64,000 bases of DNA from an uncultured Prevotella sp. Lineage in GTDB: Bacteria; Bacteroidota; Bacteroidia; Bacteroidales; Bacteroidaceae. The notes under the pieces were generated by a model. The model did no database searches. It was not told the DNA's origin and saw only the letters and a program-made list of their open reading frames with translations. The translations under genes and the position numbers were made by a program. Location: positions 1 to 64,000 of the forward strand of contig OMXK01000007.1 in NCBI GenBank assembly GCA_900314995.1, written 5' to 3'. Of the stretch, positions 40,710 through 51,000 are shown piece by piece (positions within the stretch are counted from its first letter, which is position 1; each line of letters begins with the position of its first letter).

Positions 40710-42602
40710 ATGAAGATTATGAAGAAACAATCCATTTATGCCTTGATGAGTGCAATAGCACTTTCCGGCGCCATCGGTTTCTCCAGTTGTTCCTCCTCGA
40801 ACGACGAAGTGATTAACAATCCCGACTACAATCCTAAGGCAAACACGGTTAAAACCCAGTTCGCCATCTCTCTGCCCGAAAGTGTTTCTAAAACTAGGCA
40901 GACGGCTTCTACTGTGCAAGAATCATCTACTTTTAGAGGAATGGACAATATTAAGTTAATTCCGTTCTCTTTGACGAGTGGTGATGTCTTAAACACATCT
41001 GCAGCAAATAGTGCATTAATTGATTTACCAACTTTTAATGCTTTTTATAAAGATAATAGTAAGTCTAAAGTCTATGCAGATGTTGAATTGGCTACCGGTA
41101 CATCAAACTTCTTATTCTACGGAAAAGCTATTGACGCAACTCCAGATGTCGAAATATCATCAGCTGCAGACAAGTTTCAGTATGGTTATCTTCAGGTTTC
41201 TGGTTTAATAGGAACACCAACTCTTTCGGATGTTGTGTTTACGCCCAAAGCTATTTATGAAGATGGAACAGCAGAAGAACAAACTGCCATAACAGCAGGA
41301 AAGACTGTGGGTACTAATTTAATTGCAGCTCTTAATGCTGTTGCTGATGCAACTCCTTCATCGGCATTGAGTGGCGAACAGACTCCTATGTTTAAAGAGG
41401 TGACACAAACTCAAAATGCCACAGTAAAAGGACTATTTGATACCTATAAAAAATTGACCACCGCATCATCGCATAGTGTTCAATCTATTTTCTTTAAACT
41501 CTATAGAGAACTTGATGGATTAGCTGCTTCTGAATCTACATCTGATGGATATAAATTATCTACTGCTATTAGAACAAAAATTGCGGAATATTGTGATATA
41601 ACAGCTAGTGGTGGTGCAACAACTGCTGTTACTTTGAAGAGTTCATATACAGGGTATCCTGCTAGCATTAATCTTCCTGATGGAGCTGTTCGCGTTACTT
41701 ATTCTGATGCAAACAAATCCTTCGGTGCTGCCACAGAGATGGCTTATGCAACTTCTTTGAATGTTACTGCATTGGATCATTACGTATATCCCGCCAACTT
41801 GCAGTATTTTGTGAACAGTCCGGTTAAAGTGTCTAATTCTGTAAAGTCCCCTTCATACGGCACTTCTACATGGACAACTATCATGGCTGATTTGTATACA
41901 GATGGTACAGCGGTGACAGGTAATACTCGATCTGTTGCTCTTACAAACCAGGTTCAGTATGGTGTTGGTCGTTTAGATGCTTCTGTTGCAGCACTAAGTG
42001 GTACATATTATGACTGGAATGGAGAGGTGGTTGATATAACTAACGGATTCACTTTAACAGGAATATTAATTGGTGGACAGAAACCTGTTGGATGGGACTT
42101 CACGGTTAAAGGTAGTACCGCTTATACAATATACGATAAGGCATTAAACGCAGGAGACACTTGGACGGTAAAGTCTGGCACAGCTTCATCTGCAAATTAT
42201 ACTCTGGTATTGGAAACTGATAAATATGAGGCTGAAGGTGAGGTAGGAGTTGTACGTGTTGCTCTTGAGTTCAAGAATAATGGAAATGATTTTGCAGGAT
42301 TGAATGGAGAGGTTATTCCTAAGGATGGAAAATTTTATGTGGTAGGTGAATTGAAACCCGCTTCAGGCACTGGATATGATGCAGGAACAAAGGGAAAGGA
42401 TCGTGTGTTTACACAGGATCATAAAACGATAGCTACTTTTACAATTAATAATGGCTCTGACGATTCATCAAATGCAAATTATCGGAAGGGTCTTGGTACT
42501 GCAACCAATGGCTTGCCAGACTTGCGCTCTTCATCAATGGAGATAGGTCTTTCAGTGAATTTGGAATGGCAGGAAGGCCTCACCTTTAATGTGGGTATCT
42601 AA
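40710..42602 (+). CDS. Major fimbrillin-like lipoprotein (Mfa1-type)
   Basis: 630 residues. Lipoprotein signal with GFSSC (Cys about 27), then KTRQ (residues about 60-63), a possible Arg-gingipain-type maturation site, and a long beta-rich body. The C-terminal signature RVFTQDHKTIATFTI, then LPDLRSSSMEIGLSVNLEWQ and EGLTFNVGI, fits Mfa1-type fimbrillins whose last strand is donated to the neighbouring subunit. The gene is clearly more A/T-rich than its neighbours, as expected for a variable surface subunit. Likely polymerises into the fimbrial shaft. Confidence 0.8.
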   Translation: MKIMKKQSIYALMSAIALSGAIGFSSCSSSNDEVINNPDYNPKANTVKTQFAISLPESVSKTRQTASTVQESSTFRGMDNIKLIPFSLTSGDVLNTSAANSALIDLPTFNAFYKDNSKSKVYADVELATGTSNFLFYGKAIDATPDVEISSAADKFQYGYLQVSGLIGTPTLSDVVFTPKAIYEDGTAEEQTAITAGKTVGTNLIAALNAVADATPSSALSGEQTPMFKEVTQTQNATVKGLFDTYKKLTTASSHSVQSIFFKLYRELDGLAASESTSDGYKLSTAIRTKIAEYCDITASGGATTAVTLKSSYTGYPASINLPDGAVRVTYSDANKSFGAATEMAYATSLNVTALDHYVYPANLQYFVNSPVKVSNSVKSPSYGTSTWTTIMADLYTDGTAVTGNTRSVALTNQVQYGVGRLDASVAALSGTYYDWNGEVVDITNGFTLTGILIGGQKPVGWDFTVKGSTAYTIYDKALNAGDTWTVKSGTASSANYTLVLETDKYEAEGEVGVVRVALEFKNNGNDFAGLNGEVIPKDGKFYVVGELKPASGTGYDAGTKGKDRVFTQDHKTIATFTINNGSDDSSNANYRKGLGTATNGLPDLRSSSMEIGLSVNLEWQEGLTFNVGI

Positions 42603-42607
42603 TTAAA

Positions 42608-43870
42608 ATGGACAGAATAAGGAAGTCATATTGCCTATTTCTCCTTTTACTGACAGTTGCGAGCTGTTCGGTAATTGACGAGGATTTGTCGAACTGCGGT
42701 GAACAGGCGAAGCTGGACTATGAACTGCGCTTGGTGACGAACATGACCACGGAGTTGCGTACGGAGCTGACCACTCAGACCGACCTGCAGATTGCTCAAG
42801 CCCTGCGTGACGAGTTATCGAACGTGTTCTCTGACTTTGCCCATGACGTTGATCTCTCGTTCTACGATACAAAGGGCGACTCTGCCCGATTGCAGCATGA
42901 TGAACATTTTATGGATGCCAACCAGGCCAGTTACGAACTGAACCTGCCCATGCGCCACTACATGCACTTGGCTACGGCCAATATCCTCGACAATAAGTTG
43001 GTGACTTTGGAGGAAGATGAAAGATGTCATCATTCAATACTTCGCCAGATTGACCGTGACACCATCGACTCGCATACGACTGGTATCTTTACCGCCCGAC
43101 AGCCCATGGAGGTGTTGGAGGGTATCGATCAGAACTTCAACGTACATCTCTATATGGCCAACTGTGCCGCCACGCTGGTGATCGACCCGCGAGGGCATGG
43201 ACAGCTCGACAAGATACGTGTCTACAGCACGGGATTTGCCACAGGTTTCAACATCTGCGACAGTGTCTATAGCTTTAATGGGAAAGCGCCTATTGTCCGT
43301 ACCATGCGACTGGAGAATCCAGAAGAAGACGAGAGGCTGGCTTTCACTTCCGTTACCTTCCCTTCGCGGGATCCCGAAAAGTCCAAAGACACTCGTTCTG
43401 TGATTGAGACAGAGGAGCCGTTTATCGCTCAGCCCGGCGAGGAGGCACTCTGGGAGTTCCAAGTCTATGTGCCTCAGCCCAACGGAAGCATTACGAGAAC
43501 CGTGCTCAACGTCAAGACGCCTTTGCGTTCAGGACAGTACAAGATTATTCAATGCTGGATAGGAGATGATGGTGAGATTATTGTTCCATCGGAAAATCCT
43601 GATCCCGATCCAGGTCCCGATCCTGGCCCTGGTCCCGATCCTGGCCCTGGTCCCGATCCTGGCCCTGGTCCCGATCCTGGCCCTGGTCCCGATCCTGGTC
43701 CCGGTCCTGGTCCAGACCCCGAACCCGGTCCCGATCCAAGTCCTAGTCCCGATCCAGGTCCTAATCCGGATCCAGATCCTAATCCCGATCCTGGTACTGT
43801 ATCTAATGAGGTGAGTACTTCAGTGACACTCAACTGGCAACCAGGTGGAACATATAATCCTGAAATTTGA
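42608..43870 (+). CDS. FimB/Mfa2-family fimbrial protein with Pro-Asp-Gly stalk
   Basis: 420 residues. Lipoprotein signal with VASCSVIDEDLSNCGEQAKL (Cys20), typical of FimB/Mfa2, and domain features such as FYDTKGDSA, LPMRHYMHLATAN, VHLYMANCAATLVIDPRG and ITRTVLNVKTPLRSGQYKII. Mfa2 anchors fimbriae to the outer membrane and limits their length. Unusually, residues 331-398 are PDPGPG-type repeats, and the protein then ends SVTLNWQPGGTYNPEI, very like the donor-strand end of the fimbrillin just upstream (SVNLEWQEGLTFNVGI). Starts 5 bp after the fimbrillin stop. Confidence 0.85.
   Translation: MDRIRKSYCLFLLLLTVASCSVIDEDLSNCGEQAKLDYELRLVTNMTTELRTELTTQTDLQIAQALRDELSNVFSDFAHDVDLSFYDTKGDSARLQHDEHFMDANQASYELNLPMRHYMHLATANILDNKLVTLEEDERCHHSILRQIDRDTIDSHTTGIFTARQPMEVLEGIDQNFNVHLYMANCAATLVIDPRGHGQLDKIRVYSTGFATGFNICDSVYSFNGKAPIVRTMRLENPEEDERLAFTSVTFPSRDPEKSKDTRSVIETEEPFIAQPGEEALWEFQVYVPQPNGSITRTVLNVKTPLRSGQYKIIQCWIGDDGEIIVPSENPDPDPGPDPGPGPDPGPGPDPGPGPDPGPGPDPGPGPGPDPEPGPDPSPSPDPGPNPDPDPNPDPGTVSNEVSTSVTLNWQPGGTYNPEI
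43598..43797 (+). repeat. 18-bp tandem repeats coding a (PDPGPG)n stalk
   Basis: At least four near-identical 18-bp units (CCTGGCCCTGGTCCCGAT) run from about 43622, flanked by diverged units up to 43797. They encode Pro-Asp-Pro-Gly-Pro-Gly. Copy number is likely variable between strains and remains in frame because the unit is a multiple of 3. Confidence 0.85.
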
Positions 43871-43880
43871 GTTAAGGTTA

Positions 43881-45695
43881 ATGATGTACATGCAGAAAAG
43901 AAATAATTGGAAGATAAAGCAGGTTTTTAGCCTGATACTCTTTGTGTCTACAATACTTCTAAGTTGTTCAGAGCGGGTAGATACTGAGATTCAGGAGCCT
44001 AAACCTGTTGTCAATGAAGAGCCCGAGCCTTTTGGACTCGCTTTTGCATGTGCGTCATCATCAGGTACTCGTACTCGTCTGAGTTCAGATATAGTACAGG
44101 ACGTTTCGCCTTATCGTGATATCTATGGTTTTTCTTTCATCGCCATAAAAAAAGAAGGTAACACAATCACTTCAGTCGCAAATACAGAAGTCGATCAACA
44201 GGAAGCACAAGATCATTTACCAATTAGATATTACCATTTTGGTTATTGTGATATGCCGAGAGATGCCAATGGTTGTCTGGTCTATGCTAAAGCTGTGGAT
44301 GCAACTCCAACAACTGCCGTCTATAACGGCAATCTGCATGTGGTTGTACCTGACTATGTGACGTCAACCTCTGATATCTATGCTGAGCCTGTATCTATCA
44401 TAAGTGATGCGGCTGTTGGCGAGGATGGAATCCCTGCCGAAGCATGGATTTTGGCCGATGCCTTGACGGACATCGCAAATATCGAAAACTGGAGCACCAT
44501 GAATGATAATAATCTGAAGCCGTTGTTGGCCCATTTCACGAACTACGGTTATGATCTGGCAGGATCTGCTTCCTGTGTCAGTGCTTGGATAGGTGCTTTG
44601 AAGAAAACGGCTGAGGATATGGGTAGTTTGGGAGATGGTCAGGTGGGTGAATTGATCCGCCAGGAGATCATTTCTAAGGCGAGTGATTTCTTGGATCCGG
44701 AAAATGAAGATAACATTGTTGGCCTGTCTTATCCGCAGAATATTAATCTGCCTGATGGCGCAGCTGTCTTGCGATGGACGGAAGTAGAGGAGGGGGGTAC
44801 TAAAGTGAAGAAGTTTGTGCCTCAGTTGCGCACGACGACATTGGATGATATCAACTCTGTATCGTTCTTTGTCTATCCCGCTGCGCTCTACTATTTTGTT
44901 GAGAGTGGTATCTGGACTTCTAATTCGAAGGTGACCTTTGACCAATATAAGGGTAGAAGCAATTGGAAAGGCAATGGTGACGATGCCGTACAGACGCTTT
45001 TCCAGGCAGGTGGTACAATTACAGGTAGTACCAAGACTGTTGCCATTGCCGATCCCCTGCAATATGCTGTGGCTCGGCTTCAACTGACGGTTGAAGTAGA
45101 TGCTGATGTGGCAGAACTGAAATATAATGGTACAAACACGATTCCCTATAAGAATGATGAAGATGTTTACAATTTCCGTATGACAGGAGTCATTGTCGGT
45201 GGTCAGCGGAAAGTAGGATATGATTTCAAACCTATAGCACAGTCCGATGACGATGTGAAGTTTGTATATGACAGCCAGGTGGGTGATTCATATTATCTTA
45301 AAAAGAAGTCTGAATATGCTGGTGGTACAGTCGATCCTGCCAATACGCTGGTGCTACAGACTTGCGATAATGAAGATGTGAACGTCATTCTCGAGTTTGA
45401 ATATACAGGAGATACAGAATTCAAGTGTCTTAATGGCTACGTTTATCCAGGAACCCGCTTCTATCTGGTAGGTGTGGTGAAATCTGCCGATTTCAAGGAT
45501 GAAACAGGAGATGAAGCGAGCCGGGGACGCGTCTTCACCCAGGACTATACAACCACTATTGAGATGACGGTGAAATCGCTGGAGAAGGCTTACAATGTAC
45601 TGCCCAACATCATTGCAAAGAATCTGGAGATTGGCGTGATGACCACCCCGAAGTGGAAGGCGGCCACGCCACAAGATGCCATTATCATGGAATAA
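43881..45695 (+). CDS. Fimbrillin-like lipoprotein, paralogue of the gene at 40710
   Basis: 604 residues from ATG 43881 (43884 and 43890 are alternatives). Lipoprotein signal ending LLSCSERVDTEI. The body parallels the upstream fimbrillin: YAKAVDATP (against YGKAIDATP), INLPDGAAVLRWTE (INLPDGAVRVTYSD), FFVYPAALYYFVESGIW, GVIVGGQRKVGYDF (GILIGGQKPVGWDF), RFYLVGVVKSA and GRVFTQDYTTTIEMTVKSLE. The two are clear paralogues. The C-terminal strand is changed (VMTTPKWKAATPQDAIIM), so it may be a minor or capping subunit. It starts 10 bp after the Mfa2-like gene. Confidence 0.82.
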   Translation: MMYMQKRNNWKIKQVFSLILFVSTILLSCSERVDTEIQEPKPVVNEEPEPFGLAFACASSSGTRTRLSSDIVQDVSPYRDIYGFSFIAIKKEGNTITSVANTEVDQQEAQDHLPIRYYHFGYCDMPRDANGCLVYAKAVDATPTTAVYNGNLHVVVPDYVTSTSDIYAEPVSIISDAAVGEDGIPAEAWILADALTDIANIENWSTMNDNNLKPLLAHFTNYGYDLAGSASCVSAWIGALKKTAEDMGSLGDGQVGELIRQEIISKASDFLDPENEDNIVGLSYPQNINLPDGAAVLRWTEVEEGGTKVKKFVPQLRTTTLDDINSVSFFVYPAALYYFVESGIWTSNSKVTFDQYKGRSNWKGNGDDAVQTLFQAGGTITGSTKTVAIADPLQYAVARLQLTVEVDADVAELKYNGTNTIPYKNDEDVYNFRMTGVIVGGQRKVGYDFKPIAQSDDDVKFVYDSQVGDSYYLKKKSEYAGGTVDPANTLVLQTCDNEDVNVILEFEYTGDTEFKCLNGYVYPGTRFYLVGVVKSADFKDETGDEASRGRVFTQDYTTTIEMTVKSLEKAYNVLPNIIAKNLEIGVMTTPKWKAATPQDAIIME

Positions 45696-45716
45696 TAATA
45701 TGAGGAGTAAGAGACG

Positions 45717-46928
45717 ATGAGAGACAAAAGACGATATAACTTCCGATGGCTGAGCGGCATATTGATGTTGCTCCTCCTGCTGACGGGCTGTTCGAAGTCG
45801 TCTGAGAGTGATGAGAACGACGAGCCCCAGCCAGGTAAGCCCGTGTTGAAGGTCTATGTCTTTGCGCCTGACCGTCCAGTTGTAACCCGTGATGACAATG
45901 GTGATGTAGATGCCTCTGTGGCAGAAAACAAAATCAATAACCTCCATGTCTGGGTGTTTAGAAAGGATAATGGAACCCTTATCGGCCATATCAGTCTGAA
46001 TAACGTGGAAATCTCTGAGGCCGGCAAGGAAGTGACGATGGAACTCGATGATGATTTTGCCAATGCAGAGACCAAACCTAATGTGGATGTCTATGTGTCT
46101 GCGAATGTTACGAATACCAGCTGCGGTCTTTCGCTCGATGCTTCTACGACCAAGAGCCAACTTGAAGACGCACTGATAAAGGAAAGTTATTTCGGCGTTT
46201 CTAACCTGATCAAGACGGTACCTGCAGATGGCCTGCCCATGTCGGGCGTGATGAAAGATAAGCCAGTCAAGGGCTCAAATAATGTCTATCAGGTCCATGA
46301 GAGTAATGAAGTAAGCAAGTTGGCCAATGTCAGGCTGGTGCGCGCCGTGTCGAAGATACGGTTCGTCGCTTGTAAGTCTTCTACCAACCCGGATGTCGTG
46401 ACTGTCAATAGCGTATCCCTAAACGAGGGTGTGCTCCCGAAGGAGGAGTATCTCTTCCTGGATAATGCCTATGACCTGACGGCGACGCAGAAATGGAAAG
46501 TTAAGAATGATAATTATGTGGCTGAAACTCTTCTGGTAAACACTGTTACTGAAGTAGCGACAAACGACAGTCCTGCCTCCTATAGTTGGGATGGTACGAT
46601 GACCGGGCAGGCTTACGAAAATTTGATCCAAGAAGGTATTGATGAAGGCAAACTTACAGAATTAGGCACCTTCTACCTGCGTGAGTCTGATAAGAAACTC
46701 GCAGGATTTATAGATTATACAATCAATCATACAGAAAAGGATGAGACCGTAACGACCATAAATAATAAGCCTGCTTTCGGAATGAAAACCGATGGCGATT
46801 TCTCACGTAACCATACGTGGATTGTGTATGCCTATTTTGTCAGCAGTGGCGATCTGATCATGGGCATGGTCGAGGTCAAGGACATGACAAATAGTGAAAA
46901 TGCCTCTCAGAGCGTTTATAATTGGTAA
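45717..46928 (+). CDS. Fimbrillin-family lipoprotein (minor subunit)
   Basis: 403 residues. Lipoprotein signal LLLLLTGCSKSSESDENDEP (Cys25) and a FimA-like N-domain: VLKVYVFAPDRPVVTRDDNG, INNLHVWVFRKDNGTLIGHI, VDVYVSANVTN. The middle has VRLVRAVSKIRFVA, a phrase typical of Bacteroidales fimbrial accessory proteins (Mfa3/FimC class). It ends with NHTWIVYAYFVSSGDLIMGM and a Ser/Asn-rich tail. Placed 21 bp after the previous gene and 12 bp before the next. Likely a minor or tip-proximal subunit. Confidence 0.78.
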   Translation: MRDKRRYNFRWLSGILMLLLLLTGCSKSSESDENDEPQPGKPVLKVYVFAPDRPVVTRDDNGDVDASVAENKINNLHVWVFRKDNGTLIGHISLNNVEISEAGKEVTMELDDDFANAETKPNVDVYVSANVTNTSCGLSLDASTTKSQLEDALIKESYFGVSNLIKTVPADGLPMSGVMKDKPVKGSNNVYQVHESNEVSKLANVRLVRAVSKIRFVACKSSTNPDVVTVNSVSLNEGVLPKEEYLFLDNAYDLTATQKWKVKNDNYVAETLLVNTVTEVATNDSPASYSWDGTMTGQAYENLIQEGIDEGKLTELGTFYLRESDKKLAGFIDYTINHTEKDETVTTINNKPAFGMKTDGDFSRNHTWIVYAYFVSSGDLIMGMVEVKDMTNSENASQSVYNW

Positions 46929-46940
46929 GATAAAAATTCG

Positions 46941-48026
46941 ATGATAAAGGACAGAATGACATATCGTTGGTTGTGGAGCTGCCTGATAGCAGGTAGCCTG
47001 CTGCTGACGGGCTGTGCAGACAAGTCAGAGGAGACTCCTCAGCCTTCACCAGAGCCAGAGGTAGGCAGTCCGCTTGAATTGCAGGCCGTGACTCGTACCA
47101 ATGGCGCCACTTTGATTGGTGATGCCTCCTGTCCGGATATCAAGGCTATTCTGACCTCGGAAACGGAGACGGTACAGGAAGGTTACTTCAGGTATGTGAC
47201 TGGTTCTGGCTGGACATCAGATCTCTCTGTCAAGGAGGAACGCCAGTATTATCTCTATGGTTATATGCCGGAAGTCATAACAGGACCCACCGTCACTGAC
47301 ACACCACCTGAAAGTGGTAAATATTCCGACGGTATCGACCTGTCGTTCCCAGGGCTGCCTGCCATCACTGAGCAGGATGTCTGTGTGGTGGTCGGCGTTC
47401 AGCGGGTGGATGGTATTGGAGAGAACACACCGGATGTTACGGAAGGCAACTTTAGCTATTTCTCAGGTATATGGGGCAGAAACTATGTCAACCTCCTGAT
47501 GGACCATATATATGCGGGCATAGAACTGAACTTTAAGCTCGACGCTGAATATGCAAAGCTTCGTAGCATACACCTGAAAACAATCACGCTGAGTACCGGT
47601 TGTGGTCAAGTGAAAGCCACAGTGCAGCTGAGGAAGAATAAGGGTATTGGCCAGGCAACCTTTACCCCAGTCGCTAATACAAGTAGTGCCCCCATTACAA
47701 TGCTCAGTGCTGAGAGCGCAGAGACGGTGCTTGACGACCGTTATACCATTACACCGCTGAAAATCAATAAATTGGCATATTGCTTCCCCTCTATCTTTGC
47801 GGCAGAGGGTGCGAATCTCTCTATCACCACGACATACGATGTATATGACAGGACCAAGAACAAGAACTTGGGTGAGAGGACATCAACAAATGCACTCAGA
47901 ATAACGGCTGCGGCTATCAAGCCTGGCCAGAAGAAAACAGTTGTTATCACCGTACAACCCACCTACCTCTATGTCCTGTCGGATGGAGATCTGGATAATC
48001 CGGGAACGACGGTGGTCATTATTTAA
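46941..48026 (+). CDS. Fimbrillin-like lipoprotein (minor or tip subunit)
   Basis: 361 residues. Lipoprotein signal with LLLTGCADKSEETPQPSPEP (Cys25), then LELQAVTRTNGATLIGDAS, YFRYVTGSGWTSDLSVKEER and YYLYGYMPE, as in the Mfa-like/fimbrillin family. MDHIYAGIELNFKLDAEYAK matches the conserved MxHxxAxIxxxF segment near the middle of such proteins. It ends PTYLYVLSDGDLDNPGTTVV, a strand-like tail. Directly precedes the giant protein gene with a 3-bp gap, so the two are probably co-translated. Confidence 0.78.
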   Translation: MIKDRMTYRWLWSCLIAGSLLLTGCADKSEETPQPSPEPEVGSPLELQAVTRTNGATLIGDASCPDIKAILTSETETVQEGYFRYVTGSGWTSDLSVKEERQYYLYGYMPEVITGPTVTDTPPESGKYSDGIDLSFPGLPAITEQDVCVVVGVQRVDGIGENTPDVTEGNFSYFSGIWGRNYVNLLMDHIYAGIELNFKLDAEYAKLRSIHLKTITLSTGCGQVKATVQLRKNKGIGQATFTPVANTSSAPITMLSAESAETVLDDRYTITPLKINKLAYCFPSIFAAEGANLSITTTYDVYDRTKNKNLGERTSTNALRITAAAIKPGQKKTVVITVQPTYLYVLSDGDLDNPGTTVVII

Positions 48027-48029
48027 GTT

Positions 48030-51000
48030 GTGAAGAAAATGAACATAATACGAACATATCATCCATTGGTGCCGAACGGCTTACAGCAGCTGCTCCTGTC
48101 ACTGTTGTTGCTGATAGGAATGCAGGCTCAGGCCCAGATCAAGATTGGTGGCAACGTCTATGGCGGTGGCAATGAGGGTGATGTCGGTGGCAATACGGCA
48201 GTGACCCTCTATGCCGGTGACCTGAACAAGGTCTTCGGTGGTGCCCGCATGGCCGATATCGATGGACGTTCGTTTGTACACCTCGATGGTGAACATGCCT
48301 CTGATTATATACTCATCAACTATGTCTATGGTGGTAACGACATTTCGGGTACCATCGGCAAAATGACGGATACAAATGCGTCGGTAGCTACGATGCCAGG
48401 AGAACTCACAAAGGCAGCAGAAAATGGTATTTCAAATAAGTGGGATGCCTATGTACGCATATCCACCAAGACCACGACAACGGGTGAGGGTGAGAACACG
48501 AAGGTCGTAGAGGCCGAAGGCGCTCAAAAGATTTATATCGGTCAGCTCTTTGCCGGTGGTAATGGCGCCTACGAGTATACCGGTGATTTGGAAGGCAAGG
48601 GAGCACCCGATCTGAAGAGAACCTATCTCGAGATTCTCGGTGGTTCTATTGTCTATGCCTTTGGCGGTGGCAACAATGCGACGGTATCGGAGAAGACTGT
48701 GATACACGTTGAGAATCCGAGCAAGGTGGTAAGCAGCATTAAGGTAGGGGATACTGAACTGTTGTCACCAGAACGTATTGCGGAGATGGGTTATAACCCC
48801 GGTTTTACTTATCCCACGAGTGATGCCTTCCAGATTGGCAGTTTCTTTGGCGGCAACAACGTAGCAGCCATGGCTATCCGTCCTACATGGAATCTCAAGA
48901 GCGGCAAAATCCGTAACCTCTATTCCGGTGGTAATGAGGGCGATATGACCAGTACGGAAGGTCTGCTCGTGGAGATTCCTACCGCTTCAACCCTGAAGGT
49001 CGACAACCTCTATGGTGGCTGCCGTAAAGCCGACGTGATTCCTGGAGGTGATAAATCATCCCCGGCTCAGGTACACAATCTTGAGAACTACTTTTTCCCG
49101 GAAGGATTCTCAGCACGTGTGCTCATTCGTGGTGGTGATGTCAACAACGTCTATGGCGGTAACGATATTTCTGGTAAGGTCTATGGCGGTAACGCTGTCG
49201 GCGTCTATGCCTCAATCCGTGGCGATATCTATGGTGGCGGTAACGGCTCATATCCTTATTCCGACAAATCCGAATTGAAAGACGATCCTACATATAGAGA
49301 CTTGTACTATGATAAAGGCACTTCTTCTGTGGATGCTCTCAATGCCTTCCGGCCCAATGCCGAGCAGGTGTCCATCCGTGTAGCGGGAACAAGTGCCTCT
49401 CAGCCAACTGTCATTCATGGATCCATCTATCTGGGTGGTAACAGTGCCACACTGTCGACAACAAAGACAGATCCAATCGTTGAATTGAAGATCGGTTCGC
49501 ACGTCATTGCAGAGAATGTGTTCCTTGGCAACAATGGTGCGAACATGGTGAATAGCGATGAAGGTGGTGTCTTACGTATCTTAAAGGATGTCAATTCCAT
49601 GAATCTGAAGGATGATGCAACTGTCTTTGCCAAATACATGGATGGCTGCGCCATGACCCTGATGCCCCGTGTGGAGTTTGATAATACTGCCAATAACGAT
49701 CCGGCAACTTACATACCTTATTCCTCATATATCGGTTCCTTCTACTGTGGTGGAAACGTAGGTAGTATGAAGATATCGGGTAAAACTTCCATCGACTTTA
49801 CTCATCCGGTTATTATATATAATAAGGTGGTGGGCGGCTGTAATAATGCCAATGTCTCCGCGAGTGACTATAATGCCGAATATCTGGGAGGTCTGTTAGA
49901 GGATCCGGCTTCTGCCCCAGAAGGAACCGTCGGCGACAAGTTGGAGCTCAACTTCGCAGGTCTGAAGATCCAGCCCATGCGCTGGAATACGGAACAGACG
50001 GCTCTGGAGTGGAATACCGTCAGTGCCTCTACAGGTGAGGAAATCGACCCGGTAACTGATAATACTGTAGCTTTCAATGCTACTGACCTCGATCGTCGTT
50101 TGAAGGGTGGTAACATCTATGGCGGTTGTTATAACAGCGGCCATGTGAATGGTAATGTGGTCATCAATATCAATGAGACATTGGTAGAGCGCGACAAGAT
50201 TTTCGACATTGCGTCAGACGAGGGAGAGACTCTGTATGAGAACGTAGAGAGAGAATCCTATCAAATTACGAAACGAAATACGGGTGTCATTCTCTCTCAG
50301 CAGGGTATGGATGTGCTCGGTTCTGCTTTGAACGTCTTCGGTGGTGGCTTTGGTGCCCCGTCAGAGATCTGGGGTAGTACTACCATCAACTTGAACAAAG
50401 GCTATGCATTCCAGGTCTTCGGTGGTGGCGAGATGGGCGCTATCGGTAAGAAAGACAATGAGGGGCAATATGTGTATGATCAGAAATACAGCACTTATAT
50501 CAACCTGAACGGTGATGCCAGTCTTCCTGGTGTGGCTAGAGGAGCTTCTGGTGACAGTCCTGACATGGCCGAGTGTGAGTTCATCTATGGTGGTGCATTC
50601 GAAGGTCTGATTGCCGGCGACACCCATATCAACCTCGGTAATGGTCGTATCTTCAACTCGTTTGCAGGTAGCTGTAATGCCGACATCCTCGGACATACGG
50701 AGACTTACGTAGGTCGTAAGAAGAAATCTGACGGTACCTATGAGGATGGTAGTGGCTTCCCCTGGATCCGTGATCATATCTATGGCGGAAACGACCTGGG
50801 TGGCAAAATCTTGGCAACAAATAGTCTGGATTTCAATGATCGTATCCGTGACGAAGTTAAAACAATGGTGGCAGAAACCCATCCCGTTTCTTCTTATATG
50901 GAGTACAACCAGGGTAGGGTGAGAAATATTCTCGGCGGTTGCTTCGGTGACTATGATTATTCACTTCCAGAATATTCTGTCAAGGAAAGTGATGAAGATG

